Source: Cryptosporangium sp044454545 (lineage in GTDB: Bacteria; Actinomycetota; Actinomycetes; Mycobacteriales; Cryptosporangiaceae). Taken from it: a DNA stretch of 64,000 nt. The DNA lies in contig NZ_JBITDV010000004.1 in the NCBI RefSeq assembly GCF_044454545.1, forward strand, positions 372,001-436,000, written 5' to 3'. Position 1 is the first letter of the stretch. Each line of letters starts with the position of its first letter. Of the stretch, positions 1 through 8,536 are shown one piece after another. A program made the position numbers and the translations under genes. The notes under the pieces were generated by a model that made no database searches, was not told where the DNA came from, and saw only the letters and a program-made list of their open reading frames with translations.

Positions 1-368
1 CGCCGGTCCGGGCGAAGGGCTTCCTGGAAATCCGGTACCTCGACGCTCAGATCGGCGACGACTGGCGGGTGCCGCCGGCCGTGCTCTGGACGCTCCTGAC
101 CTCACGGCAGACCCGCGACGCCGCCCTGGCCGCCGTCGAGCCGCTCGGCCCCCCGGACTGGCCCGGCGCCTGGGCCCGTGCGGCCCGCCTGGGCCTCACC
201 GACCCGGACCTCGCCCGGGCCGCGTCCGCGCTGCTGGCGATCGCGATCGAGGGCGCGGACGCGGCCGGTCTCCCCCGTGCCGTCGCCCGCCAGATCACCG
301 GGTTCGCCGAGCGCTACACGTTCCGCGGCCGTACCCCCGCCGACGACCAGCTGGAGGAGAACCGATGA
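1..368 (+). CDS. egtA: Glutamate-cysteine ligase EgtA, C-terminal part
   Basis: Only the last 121 codons are in the window; the frame is open from base 3 and stops at TGA 366-368. The piece contains KGFLEIRYLD, the kind of segment seen near the end of actinobacterial glutamate-cysteine ligases that supply gamma-glutamylcysteine for ergothioneine. The stop overlaps the egtB start (ATGA), and egtB, egtC and egtD follow in order, which is the main support for the assignment. The catalytic N-terminal portion lies outside the window. Confidence 0.85.
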   Translation, partial: PVRAKGFLEIRYLDAQIGDDWRVPPAVLWTLLTSRQTRDAALAAVEPLGPPDWPGAWARAARLGLTDPDLARAASALLAIAIEGADAAGLPRAVARQITGFAERYTFRGRTPADDQLEENR

Positions 369-1678
369 CGATCGACGCGCTCCGGCACTCCCCCGAGCAG
401 CTGCGCACCCGGATCGCGGACGAACTGAGGCGCGCCCGCGACCGCAGTACCGTCCTCACCGACGCCGTCGACCAGGACGACCTGGTCCGCCAGCACTCCC
501 CCCTGATGTCGCCGCTGGTCTGGGACTACGCACACATCGGCAGCCAGGAGGAGCTCTGGCTGGTCCGGGACGTCGGCGGCCGCGACCCGCTACGCCCGGA
601 CATCGACCGGATCTACGACGCGTTCCAGACCAAACGCGCCGACCGCCCGTCGCTGCCGATGCTCAGCCCGGACGAAGCCCGCGCCTACGTGGCCGAGGTG
701 CGCAACAAGGCCCTCGACGTCCTCGAGCACACCCCGTTCGACGGTCGCCGCCTGGTCGAGGCCGGTTTCGCGTTCGGGATGATCGTCCAGCACGAGCAGC
801 AGCACATCGAGACGATGCTGGCCACGCACCAGCTCCGGGAAGGCGCCCCGGTGCTCGACGCGCCCGCCCCGCCGGCCGGTTGCGCCCCGGCGCGCGACGA
901 GATCTACGTCCCCGGCGGCATGTTCCTCATGGGCACCGACCTCGAACCGTGGGCACTGGACAACGAACGCCCGGCCCACGCGGTGGGCGTCGAGCCGTTC
1001 TGGATCGACACCGACCCGGTCACCAACGCCCGGTACACGGCCTTCATCGACGCCGGGGGGTACGAGGACGAGCGGTGGTGGACGCCGGAAGGCTGGGCCC
1101 ACCGCCACGCCGCGGGCCTCCGGGCACCGCAGTTCTGGCACCGGAACGGCGACACCTGGTGGCGCACCCGCTTCGGCCACGTCGAGCCCGTCCCGGCGGA
1201 CGAGCCCGTGCAGCACGTCTGCTGGTACGAGGCCGACGCCTACGCCCGCTGGGCCGGCAAGCGCCTGCCCACCGAGGCCGAGTGGGAGAAGGCCGCCCGC
1301 TACGACCCGGAGTCCGGCCGCAGCCTGCGTTATCCCTGGGGCGACGAGGACCCCGCGCCGGAGAACGCGAACCTGGGCGGGACGTATCTCCGGCCCGCCC
1401 CGGTCGGTGCCTATCCGGCGGGCACGTCCCCGCTCGGGGTCAGAGGACTCGTCGGAGACGTCTGGGAGTGGACGTCGTCCGATTTCCGCCCCTACCCGGG
1501 CTTCGCGATGTTCCCGTACCCGGAGTACTCCGAGGTGTTCTTCGGGCCGGAGTACAAGATCCTGCGCGGCGGCTCCTGGGCCGCCGACCAGAGCGCGGTC
1601 CGGGCCACGTTCCGCAACTGGGACTACCCGATCCGCCGCCAGATCTTCAGCGGCTTCCGGTGCGCACGGGATGTGTAG
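365..1678 (+). CDS. egtB: Ergothioneine synthase EgtB (iron-dependent sulfoxide synthase)
   Basis: 437 residues. The family joins gamma-glutamylcysteine to hercynine (N-alpha-trimethylhistidine) using O2 and non-heme iron. The N-terminal DinB-like domain carries the iron-binding His triad: His57 in WDYAHIG, and His143 and His147 in QHEQQHIET, matching the spacing of the characterised mycobacterial enzyme. The second half is a formylglycine-generating-enzyme-like fold, with FLMGTD, GKRLPTEAEWEKAAR, GDVWEWTSS and ILRGGSW. The start overlaps the egtA stop by ATGA, so translation is probably coupled. Length is normal and no lesion is seen. Confidence 0.97.
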   Translation: MTIDALRHSPEQLRTRIADELRRARDRSTVLTDAVDQDDLVRQHSPLMSPLVWDYAHIGSQEELWLVRDVGGRDPLRPDIDRIYDAFQTKRADRPSLPMLSPDEARAYVAEVRNKALDVLEHTPFDGRRLVEAGFAFGMIVQHEQQHIETMLATHQLREGAPVLDAPAPPAGCAPARDEIYVPGGMFLMGTDLEPWALDNERPAHAVGVEPFWIDTDPVTNARYTAFIDAGGYEDERWWTPEGWAHRHAAGLRAPQFWHRNGDTWWRTRFGHVEPVPADEPVQHVCWYEADAYARWAGKRLPTEAEWEKAARYDPESGRSLRYPWGDEDPAPENANLGGTYLRPAPVGAYPAGTSPLGVRGLVGDVWEWTSSDFRPYPGFAMFPYPEYSEVFFGPEYKILRGGSWAADQSAVRATFRNWDYPIRRQIFSGFRCARDV

Positions 1679-2432
1679 GCACCTCGCGTACCTGGGCCCC
1701 GCCGTCACCCTGCACGAACTGCTGGTCGAACCCGAGCACGGCCTATACCGGCAGTCCTGGGAGCCCCGGCGCCAGCGGCACGGCACGGTCAACGCCGACG
1801 GCTTCGGCGTCGGCTGGTACGCACCCGGCGACCTGGTGCCGGCCCGCTACCGGCGGGACCGGCCGATCTGGGGCGATCCCAACCTGCTCGACCTGGCCCG
1901 GGTGATCCGGTCCGGCGCCGTGCTCGCCGCCGTCCGCTCCGGCACCGAGGGGATGGGTTTCGCGGAGGCGGCGGCCGCTCCCTTCGCGTCCGGACGGTGG
2001 CTTTTCAGCCACAACGGCGCCGTACCCGGCTGGCCGGGGTCGCTGCACGGCCTGGCGGCGGCCCTGCCGCCGGAGACCCTCACCCGCCTGGAGGCGCCGA
2101 CCGACTCGGCGCTGCTCTGGGCTCACGCCCGGCATCGGCTGGCCGCAGGCGTCCCGCTGCCGGTCGCGTTGTCCGAGACCGTCGCCAAAGCTCTGGCGGA
2201 CGCCCCGGGAGCACGGCTGAACCTGCTCGCGACCGACGGCACCACGATCGTGGCCACGGTCCGGGGCGACACGCTCAGCTGGCGCCGGGCCACGCCGGCC
2301 GGTGTCGTCGTCGCCTCCGAGCCCACCGACGACGGTCCGGGCTGGCACGACGTCCCCGACGACTCACTACTCGTAGCCACCGCCGACGGAGTCACCGTCA
2401 CCTCGCTCGCCCTCACTGCGGAGGTCTCTTGA
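1671..2432 (+). CDS. egtC: Gamma-glutamyl hercynylcysteine sulfoxide amidohydrolase EgtC
   Basis: 253 residues starting at ATG 1671, eight bases inside the end of egtB. This start places Cys2 (MCRHLAYLG) at the mature N-terminus, as needed for a class II (Ntn) glutamine amidotransferase-like hydrolase. Further family motifs are NADGFGVGWY and FSHNGAVPGW. The enzyme removes the gamma-glutamyl group from the EgtB product. The open frame upstream of Met1 is an artefact of overlap with egtB, because an N-terminal extension would bury the catalytic cysteine. Confidence 0.96.
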   Translation: MCRHLAYLGPAVTLHELLVEPEHGLYRQSWEPRRQRHGTVNADGFGVGWYAPGDLVPARYRRDRPIWGDPNLLDLARVIRSGAVLAAVRSGTEGMGFAEAAAAPFASGRWLFSHNGAVPGWPGSLHGLAAALPPETLTRLEAPTDSALLWAHARHRLAAGVPLPVALSETVAKALADAPGARLNLLATDGTTIVATVRGDTLSWRRATPAGVVVASEPTDDGPGWHDVPDDSLLVATADGVTVTSLALTAEVS

Positions 2433-3436
2433 TGCCCGCCACGATCGCCAGCACCCTTGTCGTCGAGAACCACCTGCCTGCCGACTTCATCGCCCGCGCG
2501 CTGCGCCAGGACGTGATCACCGGGCTCACCGCACCGGACAAGTGGCTGCCGCCGCGCTGGTTCTACGACGACCGGGGCAGCGAGCTGTTCGATGAGATCA
2601 CCCGGCTGCCCGAGTACTACCCGACCCGCGCCGAGCGCTCGATCCTGCGGGCCAGGGCGGCCGAGATCGCCGAGGTCTCGGCCGCGACCAGCCTGGTCGA
2701 GCTCGGCGCGGGCTCGGCCGAGAAGACCCACCTGCTCGTCGACGCGCTGCGCGCCACCGGCAGCCTGCGCACGTACGTCCCGGTCGACGTGTCGGACGCC
2801 GCGCTGCGCGGCGCCGCGGCCGGGCTGCTTTGGGAAGCCGCACTGCACGAGGAGTACGGCGGCCTGGCCGTGCACGCGGTCGTGGCCGACTTCGAGCGTC
2901 ACCTGGATCGGCTGCCGGTGGACGGGCACCGGATGGTCGCGCTCCTCGGCGGGACGATCGGCAACCTGGCGCCGCCCGACCGGGCCCGGTTCCTGCACGA
3001 CGTGCGGGCCGCTCTGCGACCCGGCGAGACGCTGCTGCTCGGCACCGACCTGGTGAAGTCCCCGGACGTCCTGGTCCCCGCCTACGACGACGCGGCCGGC
3101 GTCACCGCGCAATTCAACCGGAACGTACTGAACGTTCTGAATCGCGAGCTCGGCGCGGACTTCGAGCTCGACGCGTTCGATCACGTCGCCGTCTGGGACG
3201 CCCGGCAGGAGTGGATCGAGATGCGGCTGCGCGCCCGGCACGCGATGCAGGTGCGGATCCCGGCCGTCGAGCTCACCGTCGACCTCGAGCGCGGCGAGGA
3301 GATCCGCACCGAGATCTCGGCCAAGTTCCGCCGCGAGGGCGTGGCCGCCGAACTGTCGGCGGCCGGATTCGGGCTGACCCGCTGGTGGACGGATGACGAA
3401 GGGCGCTTCGGAGTGAGTCTGGCCACCGCCGGGTGA
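2432..3436 (+). CDS. egtD: Histidine N-alpha-methyltransferase EgtD
   Basis: 334 residues. It trimethylates L-histidine with SAM to hercynine, the first dedicated step of ergothioneine synthesis. Visible signatures are PPRWFYDDRGSELFDEITRLPEYYPTR split over two stretches near the N-terminus, the SAM-binding LVELGAGSAEKT, and LLGGTIGN. The start shares bases with the egtC stop (TGATG), and a GGAGG lies about 6 nt before it. The operon order egtA-B-C-D is standard; egtE, the final C-S lyase gene, is not next (murI follows), so that step must be encoded elsewhere or by another lyase. Confidence 0.97.
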   Translation: MPATIASTLVVENHLPADFIARALRQDVITGLTAPDKWLPPRWFYDDRGSELFDEITRLPEYYPTRAERSILRARAAEIAEVSAATSLVELGAGSAEKTHLLVDALRATGSLRTYVPVDVSDAALRGAAAGLLWEAALHEEYGGLAVHAVVADFERHLDRLPVDGHRMVALLGGTIGNLAPPDRARFLHDVRAALRPGETLLLGTDLVKSPDVLVPAYDDAAGVTAQFNRNVLNVLNRELGADFELDAFDHVAVWDARQEWIEMRLRARHAMQVRIPAVELTVDLERGEEIRTEISAKFRREGVAAELSAAGFGLTRWWTDDEGRFGVSLATAG

Positions 3437-3440
3437 CGGC

Positions 3441-3480
3441 GTCGTGACCCCCGTCGCCCGATTCCGGTGACGGTCACGAC
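3441..3480 (+). terminator. Hairpin after egtD
   Basis: GTCGTGAC and GTCACGAC form an 8-bp inverted repeat, extended inward by CGTC/GACG, right after the egtD stop and before the murI promoter. There is no U-run, as is usual in high-GC actinomycetes, so the terminator role is inferred from position. Confidence 0.5.
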
Positions 3481-3530
3481 ACTGCTCGCCGAGTTAGCTT
3501 CCGGACAGACAGACCACTACCCCTGCCGCG

Positions 3531-3536
3531 TACGCT
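3531..3536 (+). promoter_or_regulatory. TACGCT -10 box of murI, leaderless type
   Basis: TACGCT ends 6 nt before GTG 3543. This is the spacing that puts the transcription start on the start codon, and it favours GTG 3543 over ATG 3546. The same arrangement recurs at about a dozen other genes in the window. Confidence 0.5.
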
Positions 3537-3542
3537 CGCGGC

Positions 3543-4367
3543 GTGATGGACGCGCCAATCGGCATTTTCGACTCCGGAGTCGGCGGGCTCACGGTGGCGC
3601 GTGCCGTACTTGACCAGCTACCGAACGAGCAACTGAGCTACGTCGGCGACACCGCGCACGTGCCCTACGGGCCGCGCCCGATCGCCGAGGTACGCCGGTT
3701 CGCGCTGGCGGTGCTCGACCACCTCGTCGAGCAGGACGTGAAGATGTTGGTCATCGCGTGCAACAGCGCGTCCGCGGCCTGCCTGCGCGACGCCCGGGAG
3801 CGCTACGACGTGCCGGTCGTCGAGGTCGTGCTGCCGGCCGTGCGGCGGGCGGCCGCGGCGACCCGCAACGGCCGGGTCGGGGTGATCGGCACCAGGGCGA
3901 CGATCACCAGCGGCGCGTACGAGGACATGTTCGCGGCCGCGCCCGGCGTGACCGTGACCGGTGTGGCGTGCCCGGAGTTCGTCCCGTTCGTCGAGCGGGG
4001 GGTGACGAGCGGCCGCCAGCTGCTCGGGCTCGCCCAGGCGTATCTGGAGCCGTTGCAGCGCGCCGAGGTCGACACGTTGGTACTGGGGTGCACACACTAT
4101 CCCCTGCTGGCCGGAGTGATCAGCCTGGTGATGGGGGACGGTGTCACGCTGGTGTCGAGCGCCGACGAGACCGCCAAGGACGTCTACCGCGAGCTCACCG
4201 CGCGCGATCTGCTGCGCGGTGACGACACGGGGCCGCCGCGGCATCGATTCTTGGCGACCGGTGATCCGGAGCCGTTCGCGCGGCTCGGACGCCGCTTTCT
4301 CGGGCCGGAGGCCGCCGTGGTGGGTTCCCTTACGCTGCCTAGAACCACGCAGGTGGAGGTCGCCTGA
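3543..4367 (+). CDS. murI: Glutamate racemase MurI
   Basis: 274 residues. It supplies D-glutamate for peptidoglycan precursors. It has the family pattern: IGIFDSGVGGLTVAR at the N-terminus, the first catalytic cysteine in ACNSASAA, and the second in LGCTHYPLL. Start chosen at GTG 3543 because of the -10 box spacing; ATG 3546 is equally readable. The next gene, an Rv1339-type phosphodiesterase, starts directly after the stop. The pair is also adjacent in M. tuberculosis (Rv1338-Rv1339). Confidence 0.96.
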   Translation: MMDAPIGIFDSGVGGLTVARAVLDQLPNEQLSYVGDTAHVPYGPRPIAEVRRFALAVLDHLVEQDVKMLVIACNSASAACLRDARERYDVPVVEVVLPAVRRAAAATRNGRVGVIGTRATITSGAYEDMFAAAPGVTVTGVACPEFVPFVERGVTSGRQLLGLAQAYLEPLQRAEVDTLVLGCTHYPLLAGVISLVMGDGVTLVSSADETAKDVYRELTARDLLRGDDTGPPRHRFLATGDPEPFARLGRRFLGPEAAVVGSLTLPRTTQVEVA

Positions 4368-5123
4368 ATGAAGCTTTCCGTCCTGGGTTGTGCCGGCAGC
4401 TTCCCCGGCCCCGACTCCCCTTGCTCCGCGTACCTGCTCGAGGCAGAGGGGTTCCGGCTGCTGATGGATTTCGGCAACGGAGCGATGGGCGCACTCCAGC
4501 GCCACCCGGCCGGGCTCCAGGGCATCGACGCGATCGTGCTCTCGCACCTGCACTGCGACCACGTCGTGGACGCCTGCGTATACATGGTGGTCCGCCGGTA
4601 CGACCCGGCGGGCAAACACCCTCCGATGCCCCTGTACGGCCCGGTCGGCGCGGGTGAGCGGCTCGCGCAGATCTACGGCCCGGAAGAGGGCGTCCGCGGC
4701 GTCGACGACGTGTACGACGTGAAGACCCTGCAGTCGGGACGCTTCGCGATCGGCCCGTTCACGGTCGAAGCGGCCCGGGTCAACCACCCGGTCGAGACGT
4801 ACGGCCTGCGCGTCGAGCACGGCGACTCGGCGATCGCGTACTCGGCCGACACCGGCCGGAGCGAGGCGCTCGTCGATCTGGCGCGCGACGTGGACCTGTT
4901 CCTCTGCGAGGCGTCCTATTTAGAAGACAAGCCGCACCCGCCGGATCTGCACCTGACCGGCCGGGAGGCCGGCGAGTACGCGACCAGGGCGGGCGCACGC
5001 AGCCTGGTGCTCACCCACCTGGTGCAGGCCTGGGGCGATCCGCGGAAGACGCTCGCGGAAGCGGTCGGCGCCTTCAAGGGCCCGGTCGAGCTGGCCTACG
5101 CGGGCGCGGAGTACGTGATCTGA
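4368..5123 (+). CDS. MBL-fold phosphodiesterase, Rv1339 type
   Basis: 251 residues with a metallo-beta-lactamase fold: the metal motif SHLHCDHVVDA near residues 60-70, HPVETYGLR, SADTGR and a C-terminal THL. Its position between murI and (after an insertion) rph matches Rv1339, reported as an atypical class II cyclic-nucleotide phosphodiesterase; cAMP hydrolysis is therefore inferred from orthology. ATG 4368 abuts the murI stop with no spacer, so it is probably co-translated. An RNase Z-like activity is the main alternative for the fold. Confidence 0.88.
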   Translation: MKLSVLGCAGSFPGPDSPCSAYLLEAEGFRLLMDFGNGAMGALQRHPAGLQGIDAIVLSHLHCDHVVDACVYMVVRRYDPAGKHPPMPLYGPVGAGERLAQIYGPEEGVRGVDDVYDVKTLQSGRFAIGPFTVEAARVNHPVETYGLRVEHGDSAIAYSADTGRSEALVDLARDVDLFLCEASYLEDKPHPPDLHLTGREAGEYATRAGARSLVLTHLVQAWGDPRKTLAEAVGAFKGPVELAYAGAEYVI

Positions 5124-5143
5124 CTCCGCGCCCGGTGGGGCAC

Positions 5144-5977
5144 TTACGCCACCGTGTTGGGACAGCGTGCCATCGCGGTGGTGCGGAACGAGTCTTCGCT
5201 GGCGCTCTCCACCAGCACGACGCCCTCGTCCAGATGGCACGGTGCCAGCAGCACTCCACGCTCGGCCGCGACCGACAGCAACCGCCGCCGGGTCTTCGCC
5301 GCGTCTTCCGTGCTCTCTTCGTACCGGTAGGCGAGCCCGGCAGACGTCATCTGACCGCGGTGCACGAACGCGTCACCGGTGATCAGCAGCGGCCGGTCGG
5401 GAGCGTCGACCAGCAGGCACTGGTGACCGGGCGTGTGCCCGGGCGCCAGCACCAGGTCGAGCCGTTCGTCGAGCGTCGCCGCGCCGGTGACCTCGACCAG
5501 CAGCTGCGCCTCCATCAGCGGCTTGATGTGGGAGTCGTACAGCTCCTCGTACTCTTCGCCGGATTCGCGCAGCCATTTTAGCTCCGCGGTCTGCACCACG
5601 TGCCGCGCGTTGGCGAAGTACGGCTTGGGGGCGTCCTCGTCGGCCACCACCCAGCCGATGTGATCAGGGTGCAGGTGGGTGAGGATCACGTCGGTGATCT
5701 CGTCCGGCTCGACGCCGAGCGCGGCCAGTTCCTCGGGCAGCCGCCCCGGGCGCCCGAACCACTCCCCGGCCGGCGCCCATTCGGGGCCGATACCGGCATC
5801 CACCAGCACTGTCCTGGTCGGCGTCCGGACCAGGTGGCAATGCACATGCATGGGCCACCGGCCGCTGTTCCCGGCATCGGGGAACGCGTCCTCGAGAGGT
5901 TCGGGGAACGAGCCGGCGGCGTCACACAAGGTTGTCACCGTCAGGTCGGCACCCAACCTGAGCGTGTCGGTTGGCAC
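5144..5977 (-). CDS. MBL-fold metallo-hydrolase
   Basis: 277 residues with the zinc motif THLHPDHIGW, VLVDAGIGPEW upstream, LAPGHTPGHQ and LLITGDAFVH, a layout shared by lactonase-like and other MBL hydrolases of the glyoxalase II superfamily. The substrate cannot be told. Start chosen at GTG 5977 because GGAGG precedes it by 4-5 nt; the open frame continues upstream without a plausible start. It is transcribed against the flanking genes and sits inside the otherwise conserved murI-rph block, so it looks inserted. Confidence 0.85.
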   Translation of the reverse strand: MPTDTLRLGADLTVTTLCDAAGSFPEPLEDAFPDAGNSGRWPMHVHCHLVRTPTRTVLVDAGIGPEWAPAGEWFGRPGRLPEELAALGVEPDEITDVILTHLHPDHIGWVVADEDAPKPYFANARHVVQTAELKWLRESGEEYEELYDSHIKPLMEAQLLVEVTGAATLDERLDLVLAPGHTPGHQCLLVDAPDRPLLITGDAFVHRGQMTSAGLAYRYEESTEDAAKTRRRLLSVAAERGVLLAPCHLDEGVVLVESASEDSFRTTAMARCPNTVA

Positions 5978-6158
5978 GTCACCTCCGCTAGCCGGGCGAT
6001 CACAGTGATGACCCGGTGGAGCCATCCTGCCTCTTTGCCGGACGCGGCGCACAGAAGGTAGCCGAGTTCGCCGGACGCGGACACCATTGGCCGGTAGTTC
6101 CCCTTCCGGCCATCCGGTAGTGACCAGGGGAAAAGCCACGATCGCGACGCTGCTCTGT

Positions 6159-7298
6159 ATGCGTGTCGCGATCATCACGGAGTCGTACTCGCCGGACGTC
6201 AACGGGGTGGCCCACTCGGTGCTGCGGACCGTCGAGCATCTGCTCGCCCGCGGGCACGAGCCACTGGTGGTGGCGCCGGAAAGCACGGCGGTACCCCGGG
6301 GGGTCCTGCCGGACATCCCCGTGGTTCGGGTACCCAGCGTGGGGCTGCCCGGCTACGCGAGCTTCCGCGTCGGGCTGCCGACGCGTCGCGTGGCCGCCGC
6401 CCTCCGCCGGTTCCGGCCCGACGTCGTCCACCTCGCCTCACCGTTCGCGCTGGCCGCCCAGGGCGCGTTCGTCGCCGCCCGCCTCGAACTGCCCGCGGTG
6501 GCGATCTACCAGACCGACGTCCCCGGTTTCGCGGGCTTCTACAAGCTCGGCGCCGGACGCGCGGCGGCGTGGCGGTGGCTCAAGCGCGTGCACGGGCTCA
6601 CCGCGCGGACGCTGGCGCCGTCCAGTGCCACCGCGACCGAGCTGAGCGCACACGGCATCGGGCCGGTGCACCTGTGGCCCCGGGGCGTCGACGCGGTGCG
6701 GTTCGACCCGTCCAAACGATCGGACGCGCTCCGGACGCGGATCGGCGCGTCGCCGGACGACGTCCTGGTCGGCTACATCGGGCGGCTCGCGCCGGAGAAG
6801 CGCGTCGACCTGCTCGGGCCGGCCAGCGAGTCGGACGGCGTCCAGGTCGTGATCATCGGCGACGGACCGGCCGCGCCCGGGCTGAAGAAGCACCTGCCGA
6901 AGGCGCACTTCCTCGGTGAGATCGTCGGTGACGAGCTCGCCACCACGTTCGCCAGCCTCGACGTCTTCGTCCACACCGGGGCCCACGAGACGTTCTGCCA
7001 GACCGTGCAGGAGGCGATGGCGTCCGGGGTGCCGGTCGTGGCACCGGCGGCGGGTGGTCCGGTCGACCTCGTCCGCACCGGCCGCACCGGCTACCTGGTG
7101 ACGCCGGAGGACGCCTCCGCGGTCACGGTCGCGGTGCGGGCCCTGGCCGGGGACGCCGCACTGCGGCACGAGTTCGGCGCGGCCGGGCGGGCCGCGGTCG
7201 CGGGACGCAGCTGGACCGCGGTCGGCGACGCGCTGATCGGCCACTACACCGACGTGATCGGCGGAGCAGCGACCCACCCGGTGGAGCGGGCCGCGTGA
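6159..7298 (+). CDS. GT4 glycosyltransferase, MgtA/Rv0557-like
   Basis: 379 residues, GT-B fold. The N-terminus MRVAIITESYSPDVNGV, then VYQTDVPGFA, WPRGVD, IGRLAPEKRVD and HETFCQTVQEA, follows mycobacterial Rv0557 (MgtA/PimB), a GDP-mannose-dependent alpha-mannosyltransferase acting on lipid acceptors, almost motif for motif. The E(x7)E nucleotide-sugar motif is HETFCQTVQEA. Donor and acceptor are inferred from this resemblance. The stop overlaps the next glycosyltransferase by GTGA. ATG 6159 has no clear ribosome-binding site. Confidence 0.88.
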   Translation: MRVAIITESYSPDVNGVAHSVLRTVEHLLARGHEPLVVAPESTAVPRGVLPDIPVVRVPSVGLPGYASFRVGLPTRRVAAALRRFRPDVVHLASPFALAAQGAFVAARLELPAVAIYQTDVPGFAGFYKLGAGRAAAWRWLKRVHGLTARTLAPSSATATELSAHGIGPVHLWPRGVDAVRFDPSKRSDALRTRIGASPDDVLVGYIGRLAPEKRVDLLGPASESDGVQVVIIGDGPAAPGLKKHLPKAHFLGEIVGDELATTFASLDVFVHTGAHETFCQTVQEAMASGVPVVAPAAGGPVDLVRTGRTGYLVTPEDASAVTVAVRALAGDAALRHEFGAAGRAAVAGRSWTAVGDALIGHYTDVIGGAATHPVERAA

Positions 7299-8536
7299 GC
7301 GATCCCGGGACCGGTCGGCTCACCGGCGAACCGGCCGCGCGGCCGGCCACGATCGTGCGGCTGGCGAATTTCGTCGGGCCGCGCTCCGGCGGTCTGCGTA
7401 CCGCGTTGCAGGAGCTGGGCCGCGGCTACCTGGCCGCCGGGCACCACCCGGTGCTGGTGACGCCGGGCCCGCGCTTCGGCGACGAGGAGACCCCGCACGG
7501 CCGGGTGATCACGCTGCCCGGCCCGATCGTGCCGTGGATGGGCGGCTACCGGGTCGTGCTCGGCCGTCGCCGGCTGACCGCACTGCTGGACGAGTTGCGC
7601 CCGGACCGGCTCGAGGTGTCCGACCGGACGACGCTGCGCTGGACCGGCACCTGGGCGCGACGGCGCGACGTGCCGTCGATCATGGTGTCGCACGAGAACG
7701 TCACCGCGCTCCTGACGATGGCGCTGCCGCGCTGGGCTCCGGCCCGGCGGATCGCCGACGGGCTCAACCAGCGGACCGCCGGCCGCTACGACCAGATCGT
7801 CGCCACCACCGAGTTCGCCGCGGCGGAGTTCCGCCGGCTCGGGGCCACCGGGCTGGTGAAGGTGCCGCTCGGCGTCGACCTGGAGCGTTTCACCCCGGCG
7901 CTGCACGATCCGGCGCTCCGGGCCGAGCTGGCCCGGCCCGGCGAGTTGCTGCTGGTCCACTGTGGGCGGCTCTCGCCCGAGAAGCGGGTGGATCGGTCGG
8001 TGGACGCGCTGGCGGCGCTCCGCGCCCGGGGCGTCCCCGCGGTGCTCGTCGTCGTGGGCGACGGGCCGCGCAGACCCGCGCTCGAACGCCGGGCGCGCGG
8101 GTTGCCGGTGCAGTTCCTCGGATTCGTGCCCGATCGGGTGCACGTGGCCCGCCTGCTGGCGACCGCGGACGCGGTACTGGCGCCGGGTCCGGCGGAGACG
8201 TTCGGCCTGGCCGCGCTGGAGGCGATGGCGTGCGGAACACCGGTCGTGGCGGCCGGGGACGGCGCGCTGGGCGAGGTGATCGGTGACGCGGGCGTGGCGG
8301 TCGCCGGAAACCAGGGGGTCCGCTTCGCCGAGGCCGTACTGGAGCTGGCGGCCCGGCCGGAGGCCGACCGGCGGGCGGCGGCCCGTCGTCGCGCGCAGCG
8401 ATACGACTGGCCGAGCGCGGTGAACGGCATGCTCGCCGCGCACGGCCTGGACCCGTTCCGGACGTTCGAGGAGGTGGCGTCGTGGCCGAGAGCGACCGTG
8501 CGGGCATCCGCTTCGCGGCGCTCGGTGATTCGGTGA
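7295..8536 (+). CDS. GT4 glycosyltransferase
   Basis: 413 residues beginning at GTG 7295, overlapping the preceding gene by 4 nt. It has a GT-B fold with VRLANFVGPRSGGLRTAL at the N-terminus, CGRLSPEKRVDR in the donor-binding half, and the EX7E motif in ETFGLAALEAM. It resembles the product of the gene before it in outline but is a distinct subfamily. The two transferases probably add successive sugars, possibly mannose, to a lipid or wall glycan. The last 55 bases overlap the SGNH gene. Confidence 0.86.
   Translation: MSDPGTGRLTGEPAARPATIVRLANFVGPRSGGLRTALQELGRGYLAAGHHPVLVTPGPRFGDEETPHGRVITLPGPIVPWMGGYRVVLGRRRLTALLDELRPDRLEVSDRTTLRWTGTWARRRDVPSIMVSHENVTALLTMALPRWAPARRIADGLNQRTAGRYDQIVATTEFAAAEFRRLGATGLVKVPLGVDLERFTPALHDPALRAELARPGELLLVHCGRLSPEKRVDRSVDALAALRARGVPAVLVVVGDGPRRPALERRARGLPVQFLGFVPDRVHVARLLATADAVLAPGPAETFGLAALEAMACGTPVVAAGDGALGEVIGDAGVAVAGNQGVRFAEAVLELAARPEADRRAAARRRAQRYDWPSAVNGMLAAHGLDPFRTFEEVASWPRATVRASASRRSVIR

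Noticed and set aside
178..1905. Long plus-strand frame across egtB
   Set aside because: An alternate frame of egtB and egtC with no motifs; EgtB residues are conserved in the other frame.
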